A stretch of 64,000 nt of DNA from a bacterium BMS3Abin02 (lineage in GTDB: Bacteria; Actinomycetota; Acidimicrobiia; Spongiisociales; UBA4744), in NCBI GenBank assembly GCA_002897675.1, contig BDSU01000018.1:1-64000 (forward strand), read 5' to 3'. Below the pieces are notes generated by a model that had not been told where the DNA came from, did not search any database, and saw only the letters and a list, made by a program, of their open reading frames with translations. Positions 1-9,040 of this stretch are shown here, one piece after another. The stretch's first letter is position 1; every line of letters begins with the position of its first letter. The translations under genes were made by a program, and so were the position numbers.

Positions 1-2
1 GC

Positions 3-1235
3 CCACCGTTGACCCTGACGAGTGACAAGTCGACCGAGTGCTACCGGAACTGGTGGCCGCAAGCACCGATGATCCAGTTGATGAACCGCTCGATCGACCT
101 CCTCGACGAGTTTGCCACCATGTCGGGCAACATCTTCAATCTCAACCGGCGCGGCTACGTGTATGTCACTGCGGACGATGCCCGCCTCGAGACGCTCGAG
201 TCGGGTGCCGTCGCAACGGCAAAGGCGGGCGGGGGAAGCTTGCGCGTCCACAAACTGTTTGAGGGTCGTACACCGTGTGAAGCGGCGCGTCATCGGGACG
301 GCGTGACCTCGGGTGCGGACCTGATCGCGAACCCCGACCTGCTTGGGACGATCTTTCCGTACGTGACCGAAGATGCCGTGGGAGCGCTGCATGTGCGTCG
401 TGCAGGGTGGCTCGGCGCGCAGCAGCTCGGGGCGTGGCTGCTCGCAGAGGCCAAGTCGGCGGGAGTGAGATTCCTGCCACGCGGAATCGCCGGCGTGAAG
501 ACCGATCCGGCCGGGGTCAGGGCTGTCGATCTCGACGACGGGAGCCACGTCGAGACCCGAGCCTTCATCGATGCTGCAGGCCCGATGGTGGGGGATGTGG
601 CGAACCTGCTCGGGGAGGAGCTTCCGGTCCGCGCCGAGTTGCACCTCAAGGTGGCGTTCAAGGATCACCTCGGTGTGGTGCCGAGGGACGCTCCGCTGCT
701 GATCTGGGACGATCCGCAGTCCATTCGCTGGGATCCGGAGGAGATCTCCGGGTTGCGAGACGGCATGTCGGATCTGCTCGATATCCTTCCCCCGGGCTGT
801 CACCTCCGCCCGGAAGGCGGAACCGAGTCCCCGTGGGTGCTGGGGTTGTGGGAGTTTCGGCGGCGCATCATGAGGCCCACGTTCCCCATCCCCCTCGATC
901 CGATGCATGCCGAAGTCGTGCTGCGCGGCCTGTCGAAGATGATCCCCGGTCTCGACGCGTACCGTGAGCGAGCACCGAAGACCGTGGTCGACGGCGGCTA
1001 CTACGTCAAGACGCCCGAGAACCTCCCGATCGTCGGGCCGCTGCGGACACCTGGCGCGTTCGTCATCGGAGCGCTGTCCGGATTCGGCATCATGGCGTCA
1101 CAGGCCGCGGCCGAACTCGTGTCGCTGTACATCACCGGCCAGGATCTGCCGGAGTTCGCGGACGCGTTCAGGCTCCAGCGGTATGACGATCCTTCGTACC
1201 TCGAGAGTGTCCGCGCAGACACGGGGCAACTGTGA
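3..1235 (+). CDS. FAD-dependent oxidoreductase, DAO family (5' end outside window)
   Basis: The frame is open to the left edge, so the N-terminal GxGxxG dinucleotide-binding strand lies outside the window; the TTG at 9 is not taken as a start. The visible 410 residues match the sarcosine/glycine oxidase-like DAO fold: the STECYRNWW segment near the start, a long substrate domain, and the C-terminal FAD-binding stretch with ENLPIVGP and GALSGFGIMASQA before a short tail. Such enzymes oxidise an amino or N-methyl group with FAD and usually O2. The exact substrate cannot be told. It is followed by about 350 bases without a gene, so it probably ends a transcript. Confidence 0.8.
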   Translation, partial: PPLTLTSDKSTECYRNWWPQAPMIQLMNRSIDLLDEFATMSGNIFNLNRRGYVYVTADDARLETLESGAVATAKAGGGSLRVHKLFEGRTPCEAARHRDGVTSGADLIANPDLLGTIFPYVTEDAVGALHVRRAGWLGAQQLGAWLLAEAKSAGVRFLPRGIAGVKTDPAGVRAVDLDDGSHVETRAFIDAAGPMVGDVANLLGEELPVRAELHLKVAFKDHLGVVPRDAPLLIWDDPQSIRWDPEEISGLRDGMSDLLDILPPGCHLRPEGGTESPWVLGLWEFRRRIMRPTFPIPLDPMHAEVVLRGLSKMIPGLDAYRERAPKTVVDGGYYVKTPENLPIVGPLRTPGAFVIGALSGFGIMASQAAAELVSLYITGQDLPEFADAFRLQRYDDPSYLESVRADTGQL

Positions 1236-1428
1236 CGTCGGTCGAGAACAAACAGGGCGTCGAGAACGTTCCACCGCCTGGTCGTTCGTGACGTTCCTGT
1301 CCTCGAGGACCTTTGCTCCGCTCCTCACGAGCGTGATGCCTCCAGCGACATCGGCGCTCGATGTGGCACCGGTGCCTCGACCGGCGACCTTCGCGGTGTT
1401 CTGCCGGCTGGGAACGCCGAGCAGCCCG

Positions 1429-1476
1429 TTCTTGCGTGAGCCGGCTGCCCATAGCGCGGGCGGCCTCACGCAAGAA
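1429..1476. repeat. 12-bp inverted repeat in gene-free stretch
   Basis: The gap 1236-1581 holds no credible gene. Inside it, TTCTTGCGTGAG (1429-1440) pairs perfectly with CTCACGCAAGAA (1465-1476) across a GC-rich 24-base loop whose edges can pair further. There is no T-run on either side, so a classical rho-independent terminator is not shown. It sits between the 3' end of the oxidoreductase gene and the transporter gene and could be a structured terminator or a small palindromic element. No other copy was noticed in the window. Confidence 0.6.
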
Positions 1477-1581
1477 GGGTTGGGTGCGCCTTCGTTCAGA
1501 CGCCCCCGCCCCGGCAACGACACCCCGAACGTCACCGGCCAAAGCACTAACCTTGCTTGACCACCGGTCCCTGGGAGACCA

Positions 1582-3795
1582 ATGCGGCGGATGTTGGCGG
1601 CGCTGAAGGGCCAATCCAGAGATGAGAAGTTGGGCACCTTCGTTGGTGTCTTCACGCCGTCCGTCCTGACGATCCTCGGCGTCATCTTGTACCTGCGGAC
1701 CGGTTGGGTCGTCGGCAGCGTCGGGCTGATGGGTGCGCTCGTCATCATCGTCATCGCCAATCTCGTGACGCTGGCCACCGCCCTGTCCGTTTCGGCCGTA
1801 AGCACCAACATGCGAGTGGGTGCCGGAGGCGCCTATTACATCATCTCGCGAAGCCTGGGGGTGGAGATCGGGGCGGCGATCGGCATCCCGCTGTTCCTCG
1901 CACAGGCCTTCTCGGTGACTCTCTACGCCTTCGGTCTGGCCGAGAGTCTGCAGATCGTCTGGCCCGCGGTGCCGCAGAAGGTGGTTGCCGCCGCGACCGT
2001 GCTCGTCGTAACCCTTCTCGCCGCCAGAGGCGCCGGCCTGGCGCTTCGGCTCCAGATCCCGATCATGGTCGCCATCGGGGTGTCCCTCGTCGTTCTCGGT
2101 GTCGGTATCGCGAACAGCAACCCTGAGACGATTCGTCTCTCGACCGCATTCGACGAGCCGCCCGGCTTCTGGACGGTCTTCGCCGTGTTCTTCCCTGCAG
2201 TCACCGGAATCCTGGCGGGTATCAGCCTGTCGGGGGACCTGAAGCATCCTGACCGGTCCATTCCACGAGGAACGATTGCCGCCGTACTCGTGGGGTTCGT
2301 GGTCTACATCGGTGCCGCCATCGGCCTGGCCCTCGCAGCCGATCCCGCCGAACTCGTCGCCGACAATCTGATCTGGTTCACGATCGCCGGCGTCGCCGGA
2401 GTACTGATTCTCCCTGGCCTGTGGGGAGCGATCTTCTCCTCTGCGGTGGGGAGTGTGTTGTCCGCACCCCGAACCCTCGAGGCGATGGTGGCCGATCGAG
2501 TCTTGCCGCGATGGCTGGGTTCTCCGATCGGGAGGGTGCGGGGCCCGGGAGTTCCTCTGCTCATCTCCCTGCTGGTCGCGCTCGGCGCGGTCTTTCTCGG
2601 CGGCATCAACGCGGTCGCGCCGGTGCTCACCATGTTCTTTCTCACCACCTACGGAATGGTGAACCTGGTGGCGGGCGTGGAGAACCTGACCGCCGACCCT
2701 TCGTACCGTCCGACCATGCGTGTCCACTGGGCGATCTCGCTCGTGGGTGCCGGGGCGTGCTTCTGGGTCATGTTCCTGATCAGCCCCGCGGCTCTCGTCG
2801 CCGCGGTCACGATCGAGATTGGCGTCTATCTGCTGATACGCAGGAGGGCACTCGTGGCGCCGTGGGGAGACCTGCGGCGTGGCGCCATGATGTCGCTCGT
2901 TCGCTCGACGGTGATTCAGCTCCGAAGGCTTCCCAACGATCCCCGGAACTGGCGGCCCAACATCCTGCTGTTCTCCGGTGACGTACAGCGCCGTCCCGAT
3001 CTCGCCCGGTTTGCCGCATGGCTCGTGCAGGATCGCGGAATCCTGACCGTGTGTGAGCTCGGTGTGGGATCGCTGGAACGGTATGCGGAGTTCGCCGCCG
3101 AGCGAAGGGCGCAACTCGACGCAGACCTGGATGAGCTTGGGGTCGTCGCGTTCGCCGAAGTCGATGTCGTGGACGACTTCGTGGACGGCGCCGTTGCCGT
3201 TGCGCAGGCCAACGGGATCGCCGGTATCGAATCCAACACCGTCATGTTCGGATTCAGCGACAAACTCGAGCGGCGGGTCTCCGCGCTGCAGATCATCGAA
3301 CGCCTCGCGCTCATCGGCAAGTCGGCGATCATCTGTCGGACGGTCCCGCATCAGCGGCGAGCGACCGGTCGCGAAATCCATGTGTGGTGGGGCGGCCTGC
3401 AGAACAACGGAGACATGCTCGCATTGTTCGCTCACCTGATTTCGCTCAACCCGGAGTGGCGCGACGCCCGGATTCGCATCATGAGCATCACTTCGAGCGA
3501 CATGATGGCCGAGCGGAATGCCCGCATGCTCGATCAGGTCATCCACGCAGCCCGCATCCCTGCCGAAACCGAGGTCATCGTGCGGCGCGGCGGCCAGAGC
3601 ATCCAGAGCGTGATCCGAGAGCGCTCGGAGCGGGCAGATGTCGTGCTGATGGGACTCCGCGCGAATCAGCCCGGTGAAGAGTTCGAGTACGCGCGTCGGC
3701 TGGAGGAACTCGTCGAGGGGCTGCCGACGGTCATCTTCGTGCGCTGCGCCGGAGAGTTTCGAGGACGTCTCCTGGGGGATCACCAGGAGGAATGA
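1582..3795 (+). CDS. SLC12-type cation-chloride cotransporter-like permease
   Basis: A 737-residue membrane protein of the amino acid-polyamine-cation superfamily, closest in layout to prokaryotic SLC12 (Na-K-Cl cotransporter-like) proteins. Residues about 15-430 hold roughly twelve hydrophobic segments, opening with the conserved GVFTPSVLTILGVILYLR stretch of helix 1 and an RVGAGGAYYIISRSLG stretch near helix 3. The last 300 residues are soluble and begin with NWRPNILLFSG, the usual start of the SLC12 C-terminal regulatory domain. ATG start follows GGGAGA at a fitting distance. Transported ions cannot be read from sequence; amino acid transport is the alternative. It stands alone between two gaps. 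Confidence 0.82.
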   Translation: MRRMLAALKGQSRDEKLGTFVGVFTPSVLTILGVILYLRTGWVVGSVGLMGALVIIVIANLVTLATALSVSAVSTNMRVGAGGAYYIISRSLGVEIGAAIGIPLFLAQAFSVTLYAFGLAESLQIVWPAVPQKVVAAATVLVVTLLAARGAGLALRLQIPIMVAIGVSLVVLGVGIANSNPETIRLSTAFDEPPGFWTVFAVFFPAVTGILAGISLSGDLKHPDRSIPRGTIAAVLVGFVVYIGAAIGLALAADPAELVADNLIWFTIAGVAGVLILPGLWGAIFSSAVGSVLSAPRTLEAMVADRVLPRWLGSPIGRVRGPGVPLLISLLVALGAVFLGGINAVAPVLTMFFLTTYGMVNLVAGVENLTADPSYRPTMRVHWAISLVGAGACFWVMFLISPAALVAAVTIEIGVYLLIRRRALVAPWGDLRRGAMMSLVRSTVIQLRRLPNDPRNWRPNILLFSGDVQRRPDLARFAAWLVQDRGILTVCELGVGSLERYAEFAAERRAQLDADLDELGVVAFAEVDVVDDFVDGAVAVAQANGIAGIESNTVMFGFSDKLERRVSALQIIERLALIGKSAIICRTVPHQRRATGREIHVWWGGLQNNGDMLALFAHLISLNPEWRDARIRIMSITSSDMMAERNARMLDQVIHAARIPAETEVIVRRGGQSIQSVIRERSERADVVLMGLRANQPGEEFEYARRLEELVEGLPTVIFVRCAGEFRGRLLGDHQEE

Positions 3796-3959
3796 CGGCC
3801 GTCCGGGTCGAACTCGACCATGATGCGCGGATTCTCGGCCATCCGCTCGCTCGGCGGCGAGGCAGACCCGGGGCTTTCCGAAGCGGTGTGGGCCCGAGGC
3901 GGTCCTGTCGCGGGCCGGCGTTCGGCCGCACGGGCTCGCGCCGAGAGTAGGGTTCTGCC

Positions 3960-5279
3960 ATGCGTCGATTCCTCGCTCTGCTGGTCGTCTCGGTTGCTGT
4001 CACATCGTGTGTGTCGACACCGCCGGATGAGGCGGCCACGACGTCTTCCTCGTCGACGTCTCTCGCTACGACGACAGCTCCGTCGACCACGACGACATTG
4101 GATCCGCAGGCTCTTCACGAACAGGCAATCCTGGATCAGATCAACGAGTTGATCGCGCGGACCGAACAGATTCGTGAGCTCGAGTTCCTCGCCGAACCGA
4201 CCGTCACCCTCGTCGGCGACGACGAGCTCGCAACCAGGGTTCAGCAGCTGATCGGCGAGAACGTCAAGCCGGACGAGATCGCCAGGGACACGGCGCTGGA
4301 AGAACTACTCGGCCTCATCCCGGAAGGCACCGATCTGCTTGCCCTCTACCGGGACCTCTACGGCGAGCAGGTGCTCGGTTTCTATGACGGCAAGACGAAG
4401 GAACTGGTCGTTCCCAGCAACGAGGACAAGTTGAGCCCTGCCCAGAAAACCACGCTGGTGCATGAACTCACCCATGCGCTCACGGACCAGCATTTCGGAT
4501 TCTCCGACAAGGCCGACGCGTTGGATGAGGCCCAGCGCTTCGACGAGCTCACGGCGCTGCAGGCCGTGACCGAAGGAGACGCAACACTCACCGAGCTGCA
4601 CTATGTGGCTGCCCTTCCCACCGACGAGCAACAAGAAGTGATCGCCGGTTCTCTCAACCAGGACACGAGTGTGTTCGACTCCGCACCGCGGTTCATCCAG
4701 GACCTGCTGGTGTTTCCCTACAACGCCGGTTTCACCCTTCTCAACGGTTTGTGGAGTTCGAGCAGCGGATTCGACACGATCAACGACGTGTACGTCGACC
4801 CGCCGACCACGACCGAGCAGGTGATCCATCCGGACAAGTACGCCTCACGAGAGCCGGCGGTCACGGTGTCGTTGCCCGATACGGCGCTCGACGGATACGA
4901 GGCGGTCGAGGAGTCCGTCTGGGGGGAGCTCGTCTTCGAAGTCATGCTCCGTCAGGAACTCGGGGCAAACGTTGCCGACGTCGCCGCGGCCGGTTGGGGA
5001 GGCGATCGGTATCGCCTTCTCTGGAACGGTGAGAACGTTGCGTTCGCCCTTCTCTACGCAGGCGACAGCGAAACCGACGCCATCGAGATGCAGCAGGCGT
5101 TGGGCGACTACGCGGCTGCGGCGATGGCCGTGTCGAAGACCCGCGACGATGGCAACGGCGTTGCGTTGACCGGCGACGCCTACGCCTTCGTGTCCCGTGT
5201 CGCGGACCGCGTCCTGTTCATCGCCGCCGACGACCCGGCGGTCGGCGCAAAGCTCCGCTCGTTCTTCCCGGACTTTTGA
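3960..5279 (+). CDS. lipoprotein with HExxH metallopeptidase motif
   Basis: A 439-residue exported lipoprotein. Residues 1-16 are a short signal sequence ending in the lipobox VTSC with the lipid-attachment cysteine at 17, followed by a Ser/Thr-rich linker to about residue 47. The zincin motif HELTH is at 168-172, and a downstream EGDATLTE helix could supply the third ligand, as in gluzincins. The rest has no family I can name. Its stop overlaps the rsmI start by one base, suggesting co-transcription. Seen: signal, lipobox, HExxH. Inferred: a zinc peptidase at the cell surface, possibly envelope maintenance. The 164 bases upstream hold no gene. Confidence 0.7.
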   Translation: MRRFLALLVVSVAVTSCVSTPPDEAATTSSSSTSLATTTAPSTTTTLDPQALHEQAILDQINELIARTEQIRELEFLAEPTVTLVGDDELATRVQQLIGENVKPDEIARDTALEELLGLIPEGTDLLALYRDLYGEQVLGFYDGKTKELVVPSNEDKLSPAQKTTLVHELTHALTDQHFGFSDKADALDEAQRFDELTALQAVTEGDATLTELHYVAALPTDEQQEVIAGSLNQDTSVFDSAPRFIQDLLVFPYNAGFTLLNGLWSSSSGFDTINDVYVDPPTTTEQVIHPDKYASREPAVTVSLPDTALDGYEAVEESVWGELVFEVMLRQELGANVADVAAAGWGGDRYRLLWNGENVAFALLYAGDSETDAIEMQQALGDYAAAAMAVSKTRDDGNGVALTGDAYAFVSRVADRVLFIAADDPAVGAKLRSFFPDF

Positions 5280-6097
5280 TGCCTCTGATTCTCTGCGGTA
5301 CGCCGATCGGCAACCTCGGGGACACGAGCCGCCGGCTGGCCGAAGCCTTGAAGGGCGCCGACGTCGTGTTCGCGGAGGATACGCGCCGGTCCAGGACGCT
5401 GCTCGACCACCTCGGGATCGACAAGCCGCTCCGATCGTTCTTCGCCGGGAACGAGCAGTTACGGGTCGCCGAACTGTCCGAGCGGCTTGCCCGAGGAGAG
5501 ACGGTTGCCCTGGTCACCGATGCGGGGATGCCGGCGATCTCCGATCCCGGGTTGGCTGCGGTGCGCACGGCCAGGGCCGTCGGGGCAAACGTGACGGTCG
5601 TGCCCGGTCCGAGTGCCGTCACGGCAGCCCTCGCAGTGTCGGGTCTCCCGTCCGAACGGTTCGTTTTCGAGGGATTCCTGCCTCGCAAGGGCGGTGATCG
5701 GTCGCGTCGCATCGATCAGATCGCCGGAGAGACCCGCACGACGGTGTTCTTCGCTTCACCGAGACGTGTCGGGAGCGATCTCGAAGATCTCGCCGGTGTG
5801 GCGGGTGGCGAGCGGGCGGTTTTCGTCGGCCGAGAGCTCACGAAGCTTCATGAAGAGTTGTGGTGGGGAACTCTCGGTGAGGCGGCCGATCGATTCCGGG
5901 GCTCTCAGCGCGGCGAGTTCACGGTCGTGGTCGGCGGCGCTCCCGTCCGGGAGCCGGACCTCGACGAGGCACTCGAGGAGGTCCGGGTTCTCATGGCGGA
6001 AGGTGAGCCTCTTGCCGGTGCCGTTCGCGAGGTGGCGCAACGGGTACGGGTTTCCCGAGGCCGCCTCTACGAAGCTGCGCTGAAAGAGAAAGGCTGA
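5279..6097 (+). CDS. rsmI: 16S rRNA (cytidine-1402-2'-O)-methyltransferase RsmI
   Basis: A 272-residue SAM-dependent methylase that modifies the ribose of C1402 in 16S rRNA, in the decoding centre. The family signature GTPIGNLGD is at the N-terminus, followed by the AEDTRRSRTLL and LVTDAGMPAISDPG blocks and VPGPSAVTAALAVSGLP typical of the tetrapyrrole-methylase fold. Length is normal. The ATG at 5279 overlaps the TGA of the lipoprotein gene; a TTG three bases upstream is possible but less likely. In Bacillus the homologue also lies next to abrB and tatD, as here. Confidence 0.95.
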   Translation: MPLILCGTPIGNLGDTSRRLAEALKGADVVFAEDTRRSRTLLDHLGIDKPLRSFFAGNEQLRVAELSERLARGETVALVTDAGMPAISDPGLAAVRTARAVGANVTVVPGPSAVTAALAVSGLPSERFVFEGFLPRKGGDRSRRIDQIAGETRTTVFFASPRRVGSDLEDLAGVAGGERAVFVGRELTKLHEELWWGTLGEAADRFRGSQRGEFTVVVGGAPVREPDLDEALEEVRVLMAEGEPLAGAVREVAQRVRVSRGRLYEAALKEKG

Positions 6098-6109
6098 GCA
6101 GCTCAGATG

Positions 6110-6340
6110 CTAGAGAGCCTTCCGGCAGGCAGCGCAGATACCCTTGTCTTTGAAGGTTGATACGTCTTTCGTCGAGTTGCAGAATGTGCAGGTCGCTTCG
6201 AGCTTGCGGATCATGATCGAGTCTCCCTCGACACCGATGATCAGCTGGTCGCCTCCGTTGATGTTGAACAGGCGCCGAGTCTCGGCAGGAATGACGACCC
6301 GCCCGAGGACATCGATCTTGCGCGCGATGCCGGTGTCCAT
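6110..6340 (-). CDS. AbrB/SpoVT-family DNA-binding protein with zinc ribbon
   Basis: A 76-residue protein in the opposite direction to its neighbours. Residues 1-48 form the swapped-hairpin AbrB domain (TGIARKIDVLGRVVIPAETR), which dimerises and binds AT-rich DNA as a transition-state regulator. Residues 51-72 contain CxxC and a second CxxC (Cys51, 54, 69, 72), a likely zinc ribbon. The start is the ATG preceded by TTGGAGG at good spacing; upstream in-frame starts lack such a site. The gene ends 12 bases from the rsmI stop (convergent) and is divergent from tatD. Target genes are unknown. Confidence 0.85.
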   Translation of the reverse strand: MDTGIARKIDVLGRVVIPAETRRLFNINGGDQLIIGVEGDSIMIRKLEATCTFCNSTKDVSTFKDKGICAACRKAL

Positions 6341-6490
6341 GACAGCCTCCAATAGGTTGGGATGTACTCCACCGGTCCTGGTCGGTGTAACCCACATCTT
6401 ACCGGAAAACTGGAGGTTCATGGGTGGGGCCCGCCGGACGACTCATGGCACGTATTCCGGCGATCGGTCATCGCCGCTACGCTCGACTCG

Positions 6491-7237
6491 ATGACCTGGG
6501 TCGACGCGCACTGCCATCTTCAGCTGGCCGATGAGGACCCCCTCGCGCTCCTGGCGCGAGCCGGCGACGTCGATTGGGTCGTCGTCCCGGGGATCGACGC
6601 CGCGACGACGAAAGCCGCCATGGCGCTCGCTCTCGAAGCTCCCTCCCGGGTGTTCGCCACGGCAGGTCTGCACCCTCACGCTGCGGCCAGGTGGGCCGAC
6701 GAGCGCGACGAGATCGCTCGGCTGGCAACCCGCTCGGTGGCGATCGGAGAGATCGGGCTGGATTACTACCGCGACTTGTCTCCCCGTGAGGCCCAACGTG
6801 AGGCGTTCAGGGATCAACTACTCCTCGCCGCCGATTTGGACCTCCCCGCGGTCGTGCACTGCCGGGACGCGTTCGCCGATGTCCATGAGATCGTCGAGGA
6901 CACTGAAACCGCCGATCGTGTCGTCCTCCATTGCTGGACCGGCGGGCCTCGCTGGACGAAGCGATTCCTCGAGAGTGGAGCTCGCTTCTCCTTCGCGGGT
7001 CCGGTTGCTTTCGAGACGGGGGACACGGTTCGGCGCGGAGCTGCTCTTGTGCCGCCCGAGCGGGCAACCGTCGAAACCGACACCCCGTATCTGTCCCCCC
7101 CACCGTTCAGGAAGCAACCCAATGAGCCGGCCAGGGTCGCGCTGGTGGGAGAAGCACTCGCACGAGTGTGGGGGATGGACCCCGTGCAGGTCGCGGCGGT
7201 CACTTCGTCGAATGCGGCGCGAATCTATCGTCCATGA
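6491..7237 (+). CDS. tatD: TatD-family metal-dependent hydrolase (DNase)
   Basis: A 248-residue TIM-barrel hydrolase. The N-terminal DAHCHL motif supplies metal ligands; AIGEIGLDYYRD, VVHCRDA, HCWTGG and ETDTPYLSPPP are the other conserved metal and active-site blocks. TatD proteins act as 3'-5' exonucleases or DNases and are linked to DNA repair and D-tyrosyl-tRNA processing relatives. I chose the ATG just before the DAHCHL motif; longer in-frame extensions run into the divergent promoter region. Its stop overlaps the rsmA ATG by four bases (ATGA), so the pair is translationally coupled. Confidence 0.92.
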   Translation: MTWVDAHCHLQLADEDPLALLARAGDVDWVVVPGIDAATTKAAMALALEAPSRVFATAGLHPHAAARWADERDEIARLATRSVAIGEIGLDYYRDLSPREAQREAFRDQLLLAADLDLPAVVHCRDAFADVHEIVEDTETADRVVLHCWTGGPRWTKRFLESGARFSFAGPVAFETGDTVRRGAALVPPERATVETDTPYLSPPPFRKQPNEPARVALVGEALARVWGMDPVQVAAVTSSNAARIYRP

Positions 7238-8031
7238 GCCAGAGCCCGACCTCCATCGGCAGACTCCTTCGTCGACACGGGTTCGTTCCGCGCAAGCGAC
7301 TGGGACAGCATTTCCTGGCGGACGGAAACATCATCGACAAGATGGTGCGTACGGCCGATGTGGGAGCCGGCGATCAGGTCGTCGAGGTGGGTGCCGGCAC
7401 GGGAGCGCTCACCGTCGCGATCGCCGAAACTGGAGCGAGAGTGCTCGCCTACGAGATCGACCGAGGGCTCGCGCCGGTCCTCGCCGAGGTGGTCGGGGAG
7501 CGACCCAACGTCGAACTACGCTTCGAGGATGCGATGCAGGCCCTCCCCGATGCTCTCGGTGCAGGATCGTGGAAGCTGGTTGCGAACCTGCCGTACAACA
7601 TCGGCACGCCCCTCGTGCTCGAGCTGTTGCGAACGGCGCCTCAGATCACTCGATTCACCGTCATGGTGCAGCGCGAGGTCGCCGATCGTCTCGTCGCGCC
7701 TCCCGGGACCAAGCAGTACGGGCTGCCGTCGATCGTGGCGCGTCTCACCAGCGAAGTCCATCGAGCTTTTGTCGTACCACCTCAGGTGTTCATTCCGGCG
7801 CCGAGCGTCTCGTCGGCGGTCGTTGTCATGACCAGACGATCGGGAGTCGATCGACAACGGATCGAGAAGGCCATCGGGGTCGCAGCCGAGGCGTTTCGGC
7901 ATCGTCGCAAGATGCTGCGTGCGACATTTGACGTCGTGGCCCTCGAACGAGCAGGAATCTCCCCTTCGGCGCGTCCCGAAGACCTTGCTCCGGAACGATT
8001 CTTGGACCTCGCGGACACTCATGATGACTGA
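7234..8031 (+). CDS. rsmA: 16S rRNA (adenine-1518/1519-N6)-dimethyltransferase
   Basis: A 265-residue KsgA/RsmA. It dimethylates A1518 and A1519 at the 3' end of 16S rRNA late in 30S assembly, using SAM. RLGQHFL, VGAGTGALT (SAM loop) and the catalytic NLPYN motif are all present, and the C-terminal helical domain is complete. The ATG lies in an ATGA overlap with tatD, and its own stop overlaps the ispE start region, so tatD-rsmA-ispE form one unit. The same three-gene order is conserved in many Gram-positive bacteria. Confidence 0.95.
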   Translation: MSQSPTSIGRLLRRHGFVPRKRLGQHFLADGNIIDKMVRTADVGAGDQVVEVGAGTGALTVAIAETGARVLAYEIDRGLAPVLAEVVGERPNVELRFEDAMQALPDALGAGSWKLVANLPYNIGTPLVLELLRTAPQITRFTVMVQREVADRLVAPPGTKQYGLPSIVARLTSEVHRAFVVPPQVFIPAPSVSSAVVVMTRRSGVDRQRIEKAIGVAAEAFRHRRKMLRATFDVVALERAGISPSARPEDLAPERFLDLADTHDD

Positions 8032-8875
8032 ACGCGCGGAGGCTCCGGCGAAGTTGAACCTCACACTCCGTGTGCTGGGGCTCGATGTCGGCGGCTACCA
8101 CACGCTTCGTTCGCTCGCCCAGGCAGTGAGCTGGTTCGACACCGTCGAGATGGATGTCTCTTCGGATGACGAACTCGAAATCGCAGGGTTGGAGGTTCCG
8201 CGCGGTGGCGAGAATCTCGTGTGGCGGGCGATCGAAGCACTCCGCGCGCTCACCGGCATCCGAACCGCACTCCGGATCCGTCTACAGAAGCGGATTGCCG
8301 TCGCTGCGGGCCTGGCGGGCGGCAGCACCGACGCTGCGGCAGTATTGTTGCTTGCCGCCAAGATGCTCGACATTCCTCTCGAACTCGTGTCTCGAGTCGC
8401 TCCGTCGGTCGGCGCCGACGTACCATTCTGCCTGCTGGGCGGGCTCGCGATGATGGAAGGCCGTGGAGAACGACTGACGGCGCTCACATCGGCGGGCGAC
8501 TACGCGGTGGCCGTCGTGACGCCACCGTTCGTGTTGGAGACCGCCGCCGTGTTTCGGGCATGGGACCGACTGGGCGATTCGAAGGCTCGCGCGATTACCG
8601 GCAAGGCCGTACCTCCCTCCTTGCGACAGTTCGCACCGCTGGTCAACGATCTCGAACCTGCCGCTCTCTCGATGGCTCGGGACCTCGAAGATTGGATCAG
8701 CGACCTCGAGGGCTGCTGGGAACGCCCTGTTCTGCTCACAGGCAGCGGGCCGAGCCTGTTCGCGTTCTTCTCCGATGAACAGGAGGCCGTGTCGGCTCTG
8801 GCCGCTGCACCATCGGAGGTTCGCGCCGGAGTGTCCGCAGTCCCGCTGGTAACCGGTGCGCGGTGCATCGAGTGA
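8021..8875 (+). CDS. ispE: 4-diphosphocytidyl-2-C-methyl-D-erythritol kinase
   Basis: A GHMP kinase of about 284 residues that phosphorylates CDP-methylerythritol in the non-mevalonate isoprenoid pathway. APAKLNLTLRVLG at the N-terminus and the ATP-binding glycine loop VAAGLAGGSTDAAAVLLL identify it, with the C-terminal LTGSGPSLFAFF block. Two adjacent ATGs (8021, 8024) overlap the rsmA stop; either is possible. It marks the organism as using the MEP route. The next gene is a tRNA, so the transcript probably ends or is processed in the 70-base gap after it. Confidence 0.94.
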   Translation: MMTERAEAPAKLNLTLRVLGLDVGGYHTLRSLAQAVSWFDTVEMDVSSDDELEIAGLEVPRGGENLVWRAIEALRALTGIRTALRIRLQKRIAVAAGLAGGSTDAAAVLLLAAKMLDIPLELVSRVAPSVGADVPFCLLGGLAMMEGRGERLTALTSAGDYAVAVVTPPFVLETAAVFRAWDRLGDSKARAITGKAVPPSLRQFAPLVNDLEPAALSMARDLEDWISDLEGCWERPVLLTGSGPSLFAFFSDEQEAVSALAAAPSEVRAGVSAVPLVTGARCIE

Positions 8876-8946
8876 GTCCAAGGTCTGTGGGCTGCAATTG
8901 GATAGGAGGCTGTAGACTCCTTCGAGCCCGAGAGGGTGATGAGAAT

Positions 8947-9017
8947 TGGGGGGTGGTGTAATGGCAGCACAGCGGGTTTTGGTCCCGTCAGTAGGGGTTC
9001 GAGTCCCTTCCCCCCAG
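8947..9017 (+). tRNA. tRNA-Gln (anticodon TTG)
   Basis: A full cloverleaf is visible: acceptor TGGGGGG pairs with CCCCCCA, the D-arm has GGTGTAATGGCAGCAC, the anticodon stem GCGGG/CCCGT encloses the loop TTTTGGT with anticodon TTG, and the T-arm contains GGTTCGAGTCC. The discriminator is G. A complete CCA is not encoded. It lies between ispE and glmU; a TAGACT box about 35 bases upstream may be its -10 element, but the -35 is unclear. Confidence 0.93.
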
Positions 9018-9040
9018 CACACCATCGAAGGAGGGGCCGA

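Noticed and set aside
1168-3783. Very long open frame (871 codons) on the minus strand opposite the SLC12 gene
   Set aside because: It mirrors the real gene in a high-GC genome, its product is charged low-complexity sequence without domains, and the + strand product is a clear transporter.
3780-4118. Small minus-strand gene ending RIMVEFDPDGRHSSW
   Set aside because: The tail looks protein-like, but the rest is Arg-rich shadow of the lipoprotein gene and no start or ribosome site is visible.
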